A DNA stretch of 43,198 nucleotides from a virus. The stretch spans positions 1 through 43,198 of IMG/VR virus record IMGVR_UViG_3300022562_001465; one strand, 5' to 3'. The notes beneath the pieces were generated by a model. The model ran no database searches. It was not told the origin of the DNA and was given only the letters and a program-made list of their open reading frames with translations. Below, piece after piece: positions 29,453 to 36,515 of this stretch; position 1 is the stretch's first letter; each line of letters begins with the position of its first letter. The translations under genes and the position numbers were made by a program.

Positions 29453-30737
29453 CTAATACCTCCATCAAATTATCAAACATCTCGGAAAAATCCAATTCAG
29501 GAAAGCGCTGCAACAAGGTTTCACTGGCTACGCTGCTATAATTCCCCTGATCGCGCTTAATTAAGCGATCATTCAACATGCCAACATAGCTTAAATTTTT
29601 TAGCGTGGTTTCCTGATACCCCAAGCGCCGCGCCATATCCACCTGATTCCACGATTCAGGCTCATGGATCAATAAATGCCGCAGCACCTCCTTTTGAGGC
29701 CGGCTATATTTACGCACCGCGTTAAGCAGGGATGTAAAGGCCGCCTTTTGGCGATTTAAGAGACGCTGATTCTTTTTGATTTCGCGGATCGGTGTCCCGT
29801 TCATTTCAAGTTCCTCAATCCGCTTTTTTAAGACCGCAATTTCCCGATCCTTTTCCGCTACAATCGCCTCATAGTTCGGCACGTTTGTATCATCACTGAT
29901 AGTATTTAGCTGCTCAAGAATCGATAAATCAATCCGCTGCAAGGCCGGTATATCACTGCGGTGGCCGTTCCCCTCAAATGTGGGGGTAAAGCCGCTGTGA
30001 AAGGTGTTCCGCTCGAAAATCGTGCGTTCATAAACCTCGCTTTGCCAATAGATTAACGCCTCACCCTGCTTTAAGCCTTTGGCGCGTTCATCAACCTCGG
30101 CGCGTTTCAGCGGCAAAATTCCACAATAAGCCTGAATATCTGCCGGGTTGACCACGCGGTGACAAATGGCGATCCCGGCTTGGCTGACAAAGTTTTTACT
30201 GATGGAGGCCGGGCGTTGGGTGATCGAGATTGGGAATAATCCTAACTTGCGCCCGCGTTTGGCAATCCGCGTTAACAGCCGGCTCACATCGCTGCGATAC
30301 CCCTCCGGCACCAACTCATGCGCCTCTTCAACAATCAAGGCATAAGGCTTACGCGCCTCCTCGCAAATAGTAAACAAGGCTTTTAGATAGTGTTCCAAGT
30401 AATCCTGTACCGCCTCGTCGTCCTCCCCGCTAAAATCCAAAATCACAGGTAAATTCTCATGCAAACTAAAATTGACCATTGCCGGCGCTTTAACGCCGGC
30501 AATGTAGGTATCGGCCTGCTTACTTTTACCCACTACCAATAAACTGTATTTTTCGCGCAGTCCCCAATAGTCCCCATCGGGGTCAATAATAGTCATCGGC
30601 ATCCCGACATCTAACAACCCCTCGATCATCACGGCTGCCGTGTTGGACTTGCCGCTGCCTTTAATCCCAAAGATGGCCGCACCCTCCGCAATCAGATTAT
30701 TGATTGGAATATCGATCCCCTCGGCAATAGCTACCAT
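29442..30737 (-). CDS. HerA-type ATPase (DUF87 family)
   Basis: HerA-type enzymes are ring-shaped DNA-translocating ATPases. FGIKGSGKSNTAAVMIEGLL (24-43) is Walker A, TIIDPDGDYWGLR the following strand, and YALIVEEAHELVPEGYRSDV the Walker B region with its Glu pair. FPISITQRPASISKNF is the sensor segment. The C-terminal 150 residues have a coiled coil (EKDREIAVLKKRIEELEM) and a winged-helix-like end (ESWNQVDMARRLGYQETTLK). The usual nuclease partner NurA is not evident nearby. The 431-residue length fits the family. In a phage it might move DNA in replication or recombination. Confidence 0.85.
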   Translation of the reverse strand: MVAIAEGIDIPINNLIAEGAAIFGIKGSGKSNTAAVMIEGLLDVGMPMTIIDPDGDYWGLREKYSLLVVGKSKQADTYIAGVKAPAMVNFSLHENLPVILDFSGEDDEAVQDYLEHYLKALFTICEEARKPYALIVEEAHELVPEGYRSDVSRLLTRIAKRGRKLGLFPISITQRPASISKNFVSQAGIAICHRVVNPADIQAYCGILPLKRAEVDERAKGLKQGEALIYWQSEVYERTIFERNTFHSGFTPTFEGNGHRSDIPALQRIDLSILEQLNTISDDTNVPNYEAIVAEKDREIAVLKKRIEELEMNGTPIREIKKNQRLLNRQKAAFTSLLNAVRKYSRPQKEVLRHLLIHEPESWNQVDMARRLGYQETTLKNLSYVGMLNDRLIKRDQGNYSSVASETLLQRFPELDFSEMFDNLMEVLGDE

Positions 30738-31141
30738 ATCTCTCCTCCAAAATATTCAAAAAATTCTTTGGCTGTCTCATATTCTCGATAAATATCAATC
30801 CCCTTAATCACCTTTTCAAACGCCAACGGCGGGGGTGCATGATGCCCCACCGCGCTAAAGGTTGGCAGCAACATATCCGTAATCTGATAATGAATCTCGC
30901 CACTGATATACACATAATCCCCCGGCTTAAAGCGCCACTCAGGAAAAAACTGTTGAATATCGGGAACCGTAAAAGCTAAATAAGATACGCGGCACAGTTG
31001 GGGTTTCCCCTCCCGATAAGTCACCTTATCCCGATTCGGATCATAAACCCGTTTTTCGGTAATGACCGGGTAAAATTGTACCCGTCCGTCCAGGCGATAG
31101 CTCATACAGTATACTTTTTGATGATGCGTTTCTCGTGCCAT
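30731..31141 (-). CDS. Hypothetical beta-rich protein, 136 residues
   Basis: I do not recognise this protein. It appears beta-rich (YCMSYRLDGRVQFYPVITE, VYISGEIHYQITDMLLPTF) with a helical C terminus. The central WRFKPGDYVYISGEIHY pattern is reminiscent of OB folds, which often bind nucleic acid, but that is a weak impression. It overlaps the ATPase gene by seven bases. Confidence 0.55.
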   Translation of the reverse strand: MARETHHQKVYCMSYRLDGRVQFYPVITEKRVYDPNRDKVTYREGKPQLCRVSYLAFTVPDIQQFFPEWRFKPGDYVYISGEIHYQITDMLLPTFSAVGHHAPPPLAFEKVIKGIDIYREYETAKEFFEYFGGEIW

Positions 31142-31587
31142 TCATATATCCCTGATTGAATAATCTTCTCGCGCTCCACCTCACCCCAGGCCGTTAACTG
31201 ATAAAAGGGTGTGTTAGGACTTTCATCATAAGGCACAAACAAACACCGCTCAGATAGGCAGTGCAGTAGTTTAGTTACAGGCCGCCGCGCAATATGCTCG
31301 GACGCATAGGTACGATAATGATCAAACATATGCCGCATCCGAGGCCGACCAAGTAACAACAGGGTGTGGATCATCTGTTGGCGATCCGGCTTTAATAGCG
31401 CTTGATAGGCTCTCCCACTGCGATCCTGTTTGGCCTCCAAGCGGACTGTCATACAGGTAATTTGCGCCCGCAGCACCTCGGCTGACCAATCCTCAACACA
31501 AGGACGGTGGCGATTGCCTAATAAAACCACTTGCAGTAGTTCTTTCTCATTATCGCTAAAGTAAAACCCATCACCCCGATAAAACAC
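31102..31587 (-). CDS. Hypothetical protein, 161 residues, GTG start under the operator
   Basis: The start codon is GTG at 31587, immediately after operator copy 4, whose AAGGAG gives the ribosome site. The protein has an N-terminal DNEKELLQVVLLGN, a helical centre (LLLLGRPRMRHMFDHYRTYA) and TPFYQLTAWGEVEREKIIQS near the end, which looks like a winged-helix strand and helix. It overlaps the next gene by 40 bases. I recognise no family. Confidence 0.55.
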   Translation of the reverse strand: MFYRGDGFYFSDNEKELLQVVLLGNRHRPCVEDWSAEVLRAQITCMTVRLEAKQDRSGRAYQALLKPDRQQMIHTLLLLGRPRMRHMFDHYRTYASEHIARRPVTKLLHCLSERCLFVPYDESPNTPFYQLTAWGEVEREKIIQSGIYEWHEKRIIKKYTV

Positions 31588-31588
31588 G

Positions 31589-31608
31589 TTGTAAAGGCTC
31601 CTTTACAA
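31589..31608. promoter_or_regulatory. Palindromic operator, copy 4
   Basis: TTGTAAAGGCTCCTTTACAA is identical to copy 1 and lies between two genes. It touches the GTG start of the 161-residue gene and contains its ribosome site. Confidence 0.75.
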
Positions 31609-32073
31609 ATTCGCCACATCGGTAATCCCGATATGATCAAGTAATCCAACGATTGCCGCGTATAACCGCCGCTCATCCCCTGTTATATAACGCTTGGCAT
31701 CATATTTCCGTTTCACATCGGCCAATACCTGTTGAGCATAATAAACGGCATCAGGGATACGGGGATTCTTGGCAAGTACCCATCCGTCGGGAAAGTACCT
31801 AATAAACGTATCCATATCCTCAATGTTATGCCGGCCTACAAAATCCCCATCCTCACTGAATGCCCACCGTTTAATCTTGTCGCCATCCCATATCAAAATA
31901 TCAAATCCGCTGACAAAGTTGGCATTAAACGCCCACATATCATCAAAACGCAAGGCTATCTCGATTAGCCAAACCTTTTCGTCAATCGTGAGGGTACGAT
32001 AGATAGGCCAATCCTGCCCATTGCGCCATTCCTTAACTAAAGGCAAATCGGGATCATAAGGGTGATAAATCAT
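31603..32073 (-). CDS. Hypothetical protein, 156 residues
   Basis: I do not recognise this protein. It begins MIYHPYDPDLPLVKEWRNGQ and contains ALRFDDMWAFNANFVSGFDI and a short helix-rich end with YAAIVGLLDHIGITDVANL. Its last codons reach into operator copy 4. It overlaps the preceding gene by four bases. Confidence 0.6.
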   Translation of the reverse strand: MIYHPYDPDLPLVKEWRNGQDWPIYRTLTIDEKVWLIEIALRFDDMWAFNANFVSGFDILIWDGDKIKRWAFSEDGDFVGRHNIEDMDTFIRYFPDGWVLAKNPRIPDAVYYAQQVLADVKRKYDAKRYITGDERRLYAAIVGLLDHIGITDVANL

Positions 32074-32876
32074 TTAAGTGCCTCCACCAATGCGTCGGGA
32101 ACATCGCAGAACTCAAACGGAATAGTACATTGCCACCCGTCGATCCGACTTTCTACATTAAAACCGATTGATTCAATCACATACAAAATCTTAACTCGAT
32201 CCCCATCCTGAAAAAATGCGTTATCGGGATATTCGGCCTCATATCCTGCCTTGATGAGAAAGGTACGATCCGACAGATATTTGGCAATGATTTCATTTTC
32301 TTTAGCCTGTACCGCTGCCAATGCCTTATCAATCACCACACCACATAAACTCAATACCTGATCCCGTACCCGCTTTAGTTCTTGTCGTAGTTCTATTAAA
32401 TCGGATTGTGCGGGGGAATCATTTTCCTGATCAGACCATAAAGTTTTAAGGGTAGTGGACACATATTGATGAATGATTTCAAGTTTATATTCCAATTGAT
32501 GGGCTAATTTTGGTGGGTTTTCGGTACTCACTGCAATGGTGCGTAAAATACCGCGTACAGACTCCAAGTCGCGTTTTAGGTTGTCGCGTTCCTGTTGCAA
32601 TGCCAGGACTTTTAATTTAAGTTCAAGATCGGTTATATCATTAATACCACTGCTCATTGTATCTCCAAAATTGGGCTGTTGCTCATCAGGCAAATCATAG
32701 GATAACCCATACAGCAAATCGCGCAGCAGTTCCGTTTGTTCCTCAACAGTATGTAGTCCCTTTTCGGCAATATCCTCAACTAACATTTCCTCAATCTCAG
32801 ACAGGGTATAACCTCCATCTCCCGGCCAAATACCCCATTTATCAAGTAAAGCACTCACATCAATAATCACACCCAT
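32070..32876 (-). CDS. Hypothetical coiled-coil protein, 268 residues
   Basis: From the start at 32876 (AAAGGAG lies before the ATG) it begins MGVIIDVSALLDKWGIW. The middle has LELKLKVLALQQERDNLKRD and DLIELRQELKRVRDQVLSL, two coiled-coil segments. The C-terminal 90 residues are a mixed domain with LIKAGYEAEYPDNAFFQDGD and FNVESRIDGWQCTIPFEFCD. I recognise no family. It sits in the operon driven by the promoter at 33752. Confidence 0.6.
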   Translation of the reverse strand: MGVIIDVSALLDKWGIWPGDGGYTLSEIEEMLVEDIAEKGLHTVEEQTELLRDLLYGLSYDLPDEQQPNFGDTMSSGINDITDLELKLKVLALQQERDNLKRDLESVRGILRTIAVSTENPPKLAHQLEYKLEIIHQYVSTTLKTLWSDQENDSPAQSDLIELRQELKRVRDQVLSLCGVVIDKALAAVQAKENEIIAKYLSDRTFLIKAGYEAEYPDNAFFQDGDRVKILYVIESIGFNVESRIDGWQCTIPFEFCDVPDALVEALK

Positions 32877-32887
32877 TTGAATCTCCT

Positions 32888-33724
32888 TTATTTGGCTAAA
32901 CTCATAAACCACTGTTCCCCAATCATGGGGGTAATATGTCCTTGCTCAATTAGCCACCGCACCCGTGCTGTATCCGTGCGCCATTCCCAAAAGTTGATAG
33001 GCAGCAGGGGGATATAGGCAATCTTTTTTTGCATCGTGATCAGTAAATCAAATAAATTGTTACCCTTAAAAGTTTCATCTCCCCATTTGACCGCGTAACG
33101 AGAAACAGGCTCGGCATTCAAAGTGGGCATAACCCTCGCCACCAACATTTTTAAGGCTGCCGCTTTTTCCGTGTACCACTTAATGTAGCTATGCGCCCGT
33201 GCGTATTCAGGACTTTCGGCGGGGTATTCCGCCTGTAAGCGCCAAAAGGGGATAAATAATTTCCCTTCGGGGCTATAGGGGCGAACAGGGATAATCCGAT
33301 CCTTAAGCATTTGTTGGATAGCGCGTGCCTCTAGCCATACTTCCAGATAAGCCGCTTTTGCCACTTTGATTTTGTCGGCATTTTGAACCGCTTTCGCCTG
33401 CCGCCTGGCCTCGGCTAACTGATCACGTAAAGCCTGATCAGCATTTTGCAAGGATTCATAGAGTGCCGGGTTAATCGCCTTAAAATGCTCAATACAGGTT
33501 GACCCCACCTGATTAATCCCATAAATGGGGTGCTTAATCACAAAACAGTATCGGATCGGGTGGCCGCAGGCACAAGATTCGCTGCTGTTGACCCCGGCAT
33601 CCAGGCACTCCCCTGTATATTCCCATTCTGATGGGTTTTTAAGTGCCGCGATCAAGGCACTTGCATGATGCAGAGTATTGGCTTTTTTATCGATTTGGCT
33701 TTTTAACGCGCTGACTTTGGTCAT
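32888..33724 (-). CDS. Zinc-binding protein of unknown function, 278 residues
   Basis: The N-terminal 100 residues contain ECLDAGVNSSESCACGHPIR, YCFVIKHPIYG and VGSTCIEHFKAINPALYESL, giving a Cys-x-Cys...Cys...Cys/His set typical of a zinc-binding fold that recurs in phage and bacterial proteins of unknown role. The rest is mainly helical and basic. It is the first gene after a near-consensus promoter at 33752-33780 and is followed by the coiled-coil gene 12 bases later. Confidence 0.62.
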   Translation of the reverse strand: MTKVSALKSQIDKKANTLHHASALIAALKNPSEWEYTGECLDAGVNSSESCACGHPIRYCFVIKHPIYGINQVGSTCIEHFKAINPALYESLQNADQALRDQLAEARRQAKAVQNADKIKVAKAAYLEVWLEARAIQQMLKDRIIPVRPYSPEGKLFIPFWRLQAEYPAESPEYARAHSYIKWYTEKAAALKMLVARVMPTLNAEPVSRYAVKWGDETFKGNNLFDLLITMQKKIAYIPLLPINFWEWRTDTARVRWLIEQGHITPMIGEQWFMSLAK

Positions 33725-33751
33725 GATTGGGTTCCTTATTCCTTAAAGATC

Positions 33752-33780
33752 AGTATATAGCATAATACTTATCTTGTCAA
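33752..33780 (-). promoter_or_regulatory. Consensus promoter of the 33.7 kb operon
   Basis: TTGACA (33775-33780) and TATACT (33752-33757) are 17 bases apart on the minus strand. The block TTGACAAGATAAGTATT is shared with the promoter at 39179-39207. Confidence 0.8.
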
Positions 33781-33783
33781 GAA

Positions 33784-35130
33784 TTAGTTTTTACCCTCTA
33801 ATAATTCTAGTAAAACATCGCCATGACAGCGCTCGTCCCCTTTTTTCTTACACCAACAAACCAATCGTTTACCTCTTAACTCCTCCAAATCAGCTATCAG
33901 GTTAGGCTGCTGTACAATCCATTCCTGATATAAGGCAATAGCCTTATCCTTAGTCCCAACGGCGGGATCGCTTTTGCTAAAGGGGTTTCCCCATTTACTA
34001 TTTGCCAATTTGGGATGATTGGGATTCTTTTGCGCCCGCCCAATGTAAACCACATCAGGATCATCCAAATTCACGTTAAACACATAATCGACAACGGTCT
34101 TGATTAACTTACCATCCTGTCCGTATAAAATCGGTTTTAACCCCATCTGCACGGCCAGGGTGTAGAATGGCGACTTGGCATCAAAACACAATACAATACT
34201 TGCTCCCTCCAACAGCGTCCCCAAAATAAAGCGCTCCCGACTGCGCTCAGGAATAGCAACATGATTCGCTAAACAGGCAAAATGATCATAATCCTTACCG
34301 CCCCGTAAGCGGGGCAGGCCATTCCAATAATCGGCCATCTTGCCGCCCTCATACCCCCAGGTTTGACAAGGGACTTTATAGCGCCCGCATTCATTTTGCG
34401 TAAAATCGTTACATTCGGTAGGCTTATCATCGATCAGAATTTCGGCGTTGAGGCTAACGGCACGCTGTACCGCCTTTTTGATCACCTCCCCCTGCGCTAA
34501 GGTAAAGGGATCGACACTATCGATAAAAATACGATTATGCAATCCCCATCCCCCCATCGCCTTAATCAGCATCAAGGTTAGCTGCACATCGGCTAAGGCA
34601 TCATGAGCATTACTTAAATCAATATCCGGTAATTCATGTTGGATAGCGTCCGTTAACTTAAAGTTTTTAGCATAACCAAACTTACCCACCTCCTCACGGT
34701 AGGCAGCATAGGCTTTCATAGCGCAACTGAATTCTAAATCCAATAGGGGGAGATTGTTATGCTGATAGGCATAATCTAAAATCAGTTTTTCAAACCAATC
34801 ATTGTAAGCAATCACGGTGCGTCCCCTACCCCACCGAGCAAGCGTATCATATAAAACCTTAAAGGATGGCGCATCAGCGACCATTGCATCCGAGACATGG
34901 TGGACGGCCTCGGCCTCCGGATCGATAGCGGTACGGACGGGTTTTAGATACGTTTGCAAAATCGGTGTGCCATAAGCATTAATCACGGCCACTGATACCG
35001 GCTCCGGTTTAGGACGTTTAGGATTCTTTTTATCAGGCGGCAATCCGGTGGTTTCAAAATCCAAGATAATAAAATCCCGTTTTTTAAGATGATCCCTAGC
35101 CCAATCAACCGCCTCGCGTCGTGTTTTCAT
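33784..35130 (-). CDS. DnaQ-like (DEDDh) exonuclease fused to a DUF4326 domain
   Basis: Residues 1-190 are a 3'-5' exonuclease: FIILDFETTGL has Asp24 and Glu26, AYNDWFEKL has Asp111, and NAHDALADVQLTLML has His176 and Asp181. A middle region of 190-350, with cysteines around TECNDFTQNECGRYKVPCQT and a strand-rich segment, is not recognised. The last 85 residues, VYIGRAQKNPNHPKLANSKW followed by GNPF, and ending CWCKKKGDERCHGDVLLELL, are DUF4326, whose function is unknown and which is often near nucleotide or DNA enzymes. The fusion could clip nucleic acid and then act on the products. It overlaps the next gene by four bases. Confidence 0.82.
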   Translation of the reverse strand: MKTRREAVDWARDHLKKRDFIILDFETTGLPPDKKNPKRPKPEPVSVAVINAYGTPILQTYLKPVRTAIDPEAEAVHHVSDAMVADAPSFKVLYDTLARWGRGRTVIAYNDWFEKLILDYAYQHNNLPLLDLEFSCAMKAYAAYREEVGKFGYAKNFKLTDAIQHELPDIDLSNAHDALADVQLTLMLIKAMGGWGLHNRIFIDSVDPFTLAQGEVIKKAVQRAVSLNAEILIDDKPTECNDFTQNECGRYKVPCQTWGYEGGKMADYWNGLPRLRGGKDYDHFACLANHVAIPERSRERFILGTLLEGASIVLCFDAKSPFYTLAVQMGLKPILYGQDGKLIKTVVDYVFNVNLDDPDVVYIGRAQKNPNHPKLANSKWGNPFSKSDPAVGTKDKAIALYQEWIVQQPNLIADLEELRGKRLVCWCKKKGDERCHGDVLLELLEGKN

Positions 35131-35405
35131 TTTTTGCGCCCCTCAATCTCAAAACTCATCTCTACCCAATCCCGATCAAAAAGATCACTACTTTGCTGCG
35201 GGGTTCCAAAGTGAAACTCATAATGCCACCCCTCTTGCTTAAACTTTTGTATATCCATTGCGATATAGTTTGTTAGCATATAAGCGCGAGGAGCCTTGAT
35301 GGTTCCGCTTAAATCCTCATAATTGGCGGTGTGATAATGCCAAACATCAAAAATATCAGCCACATATTTACTTAAAACATTGCGTATATATTCCGTCAAA
35401 TTCAT
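35127..35405 (-). CDS. Hypothetical protein, 92 residues
   Basis: I do not recognise this protein. It begins MNLTEYIRNVLSKYVADIFD and has a hydrophobic aromatic centre (RAYMLTNYIAMDIQKF) followed by beta-like HYEFHFGTPQQSSDLF. It overlaps both neighbours by four bases, between a nuclease and the exonuclease fusion. Confidence 0.6.
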   Translation of the reverse strand: MNLTEYIRNVLSKYVADIFDVWHYHTANYEDLSGTIKAPRAYMLTNYIAMDIQKFKQEGWHYEFHFGTPQQSSDLFDRDWVEMSFEIEGRKK

Positions 35406-36160
35406 TCCTGATCTCCTAAATAACGTTTATAAAAATCCAACAGATTCGGTTTATGTGGATCGATATTGGCTGCCTCCTGATCCGCAATCATACGCGCCAT
35501 CAGGCGCATGGAATGGCGCACCGTTTTTTGGTATGCCAACACCTCAAACAGTTGCATCATATGATCAGGTAAATCATGGGTAATCATTTGACCGGCCAAG
35601 CGCAGCACTACCCACCCTCGTGCCGCCGCTAAATTGTATTTGCGGCAATCTTTCTCGTACCCGCCGCCGCGTGTATGCCCACCCGCGATCCGCTCCCCCT
35701 CATCATTGGTAGTTCCCCAAATGCCGCCCTCGATCTCGACGGCTACCCAATAGGGGTCAGGCCACGCAAAATCAAAACGATAACGATCCACCCCGATCTG
35801 CTTACCCGTAAAGGAACAAGCCGGATCGGGATAGGGATTTTGGCGCTCTCCATTCATGGCAACCCACGCCTGCCAAAAGGTCGCCTCAAGATGCAAGTTG
35901 GCCTGCTGTTGAGCTAATTGTTTGAGTGTTTTAGGGGGCATATCGGGTGTCTCCTGATATTCAATAGGAATATATTGATTCATGGCTAGTTGCAATCTAG
36001 GTAACATATCTCGTGCTTTTGCAACATCAAGCGCATAACTTAACCACTTGGTATTACGATTTATATCTTTAGGGAGAATATTTAAATCAGCCATAATAGT
36101 AAATTGCTGATCAATGGTTAACTCTTTCCAAAATAAATATTGTAATTTATCAAATTCCAT
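35402..36160 (-). CDS. PD-(D/E)XK-like endonuclease
   Basis: The start at 36160 follows GGAG by seven bases; an ATG five codons earlier is less likely. The C-terminal half has VDRYRFDFAWPDPYWVAVEI followed by EGGIW, then RKYNLAAARGWVVLRLAGQM. A conserved Asp in the first strand, a Glu-x-Glu in the second and a Lys/Asn helix followed by a hydrophobic strand are the pattern of Vsr-like and DUF559 PD-(D/E)XK nucleases. The N-terminal 120 residues are helical. It could resolve recombination intermediates or act in repair with the neighbouring helicase and exonuclease. Confidence 0.65.
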   Translation of the reverse strand: MEFDKLQYLFWKELTIDQQFTIMADLNILPKDINRNTKWLSYALDVAKARDMLPRLQLAMNQYIPIEYQETPDMPPKTLKQLAQQQANLHLEATFWQAWVAMNGERQNPYPDPACSFTGKQIGVDRYRFDFAWPDPYWVAVEIEGGIWGTTNDEGERIAGGHTRGGGYEKDCRKYNLAAARGWVVLRLAGQMITHDLPDHMMQLFEVLAYQKTVRHSMRLMARMIADQEAANIDPHKPNLLDFYKRYLGDQE

Positions 36161-36392
36161 GATCAAACTCCACAATCTGATAAATCCCCTGATCCCCTAA
36201 TTCAATCAGGCCGGCGCTTTCCAATTCATCATATAGATCATGATGCCCCACAATCACAAAGGTATGATTAAACTGATGGCGCAAGCGCCAATACAATTGC
36301 ATAGCGGCAGGGGATACATTTAACTCCTGCCGACACGTTCGGCATAAACGCCCCCCATTCATAAATTTGGCACAACGTTGACAACGTTTCAT
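36150..36392 (-). CDS. Zinc-ribbon protein, 80 residues
   Basis: The N terminus reads MKRCQRCAKFMNGGRLCRTC, two CxxC pairs (Cys4/7 and Cys17/20) forming a zinc ribbon. The rest, MQLYWRLRHQFNHTFVIVGH and HDLYDELESAGLIELGD, is helix-rich. It may be a DNA-binding accessory. Its start lies just after hairpin element D, and the ribosome site AAGGG sits between the two. It overlaps the nuclease gene. Confidence 0.7.
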   Translation of the reverse strand: MKRCQRCAKFMNGGRLCRTCRQELNVSPAAMQLYWRLRHQFNHTFVIVGHHDLYDELESAGLIELGDQGIYQIVEFDHGI

Positions 36393-36403
36393 TCCTAATT
36401 CCC

Positions 36404-36515
36404 TTGTTAATTATTCAATCTTGATCTATAATATCCCTTAGCTAGTGCATAGCTATGCAGCATAACGTAAGTCGATAGACTAAGCGTGCTGCAAAAGATC
36501 ATGTTGTTGATCAAG
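36404..36515 (+). ncRNA. Hairpin RNA element D
   Basis: TTGTTA (36404-36409), 17 bases and TATAAT (36427-36432) form a plus-strand promoter. TGCATAGCTATGCA is hairpin 1. GCAGC/GCTGC encloses AGTC-gata-GACT as in element A, and a GATCA-tgttgt-TGATC hairpin follows. The last codons of the UvrD-type helicase lie inside it in antisense. It stands 12 kb away from the other five members. Confidence 0.55.
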
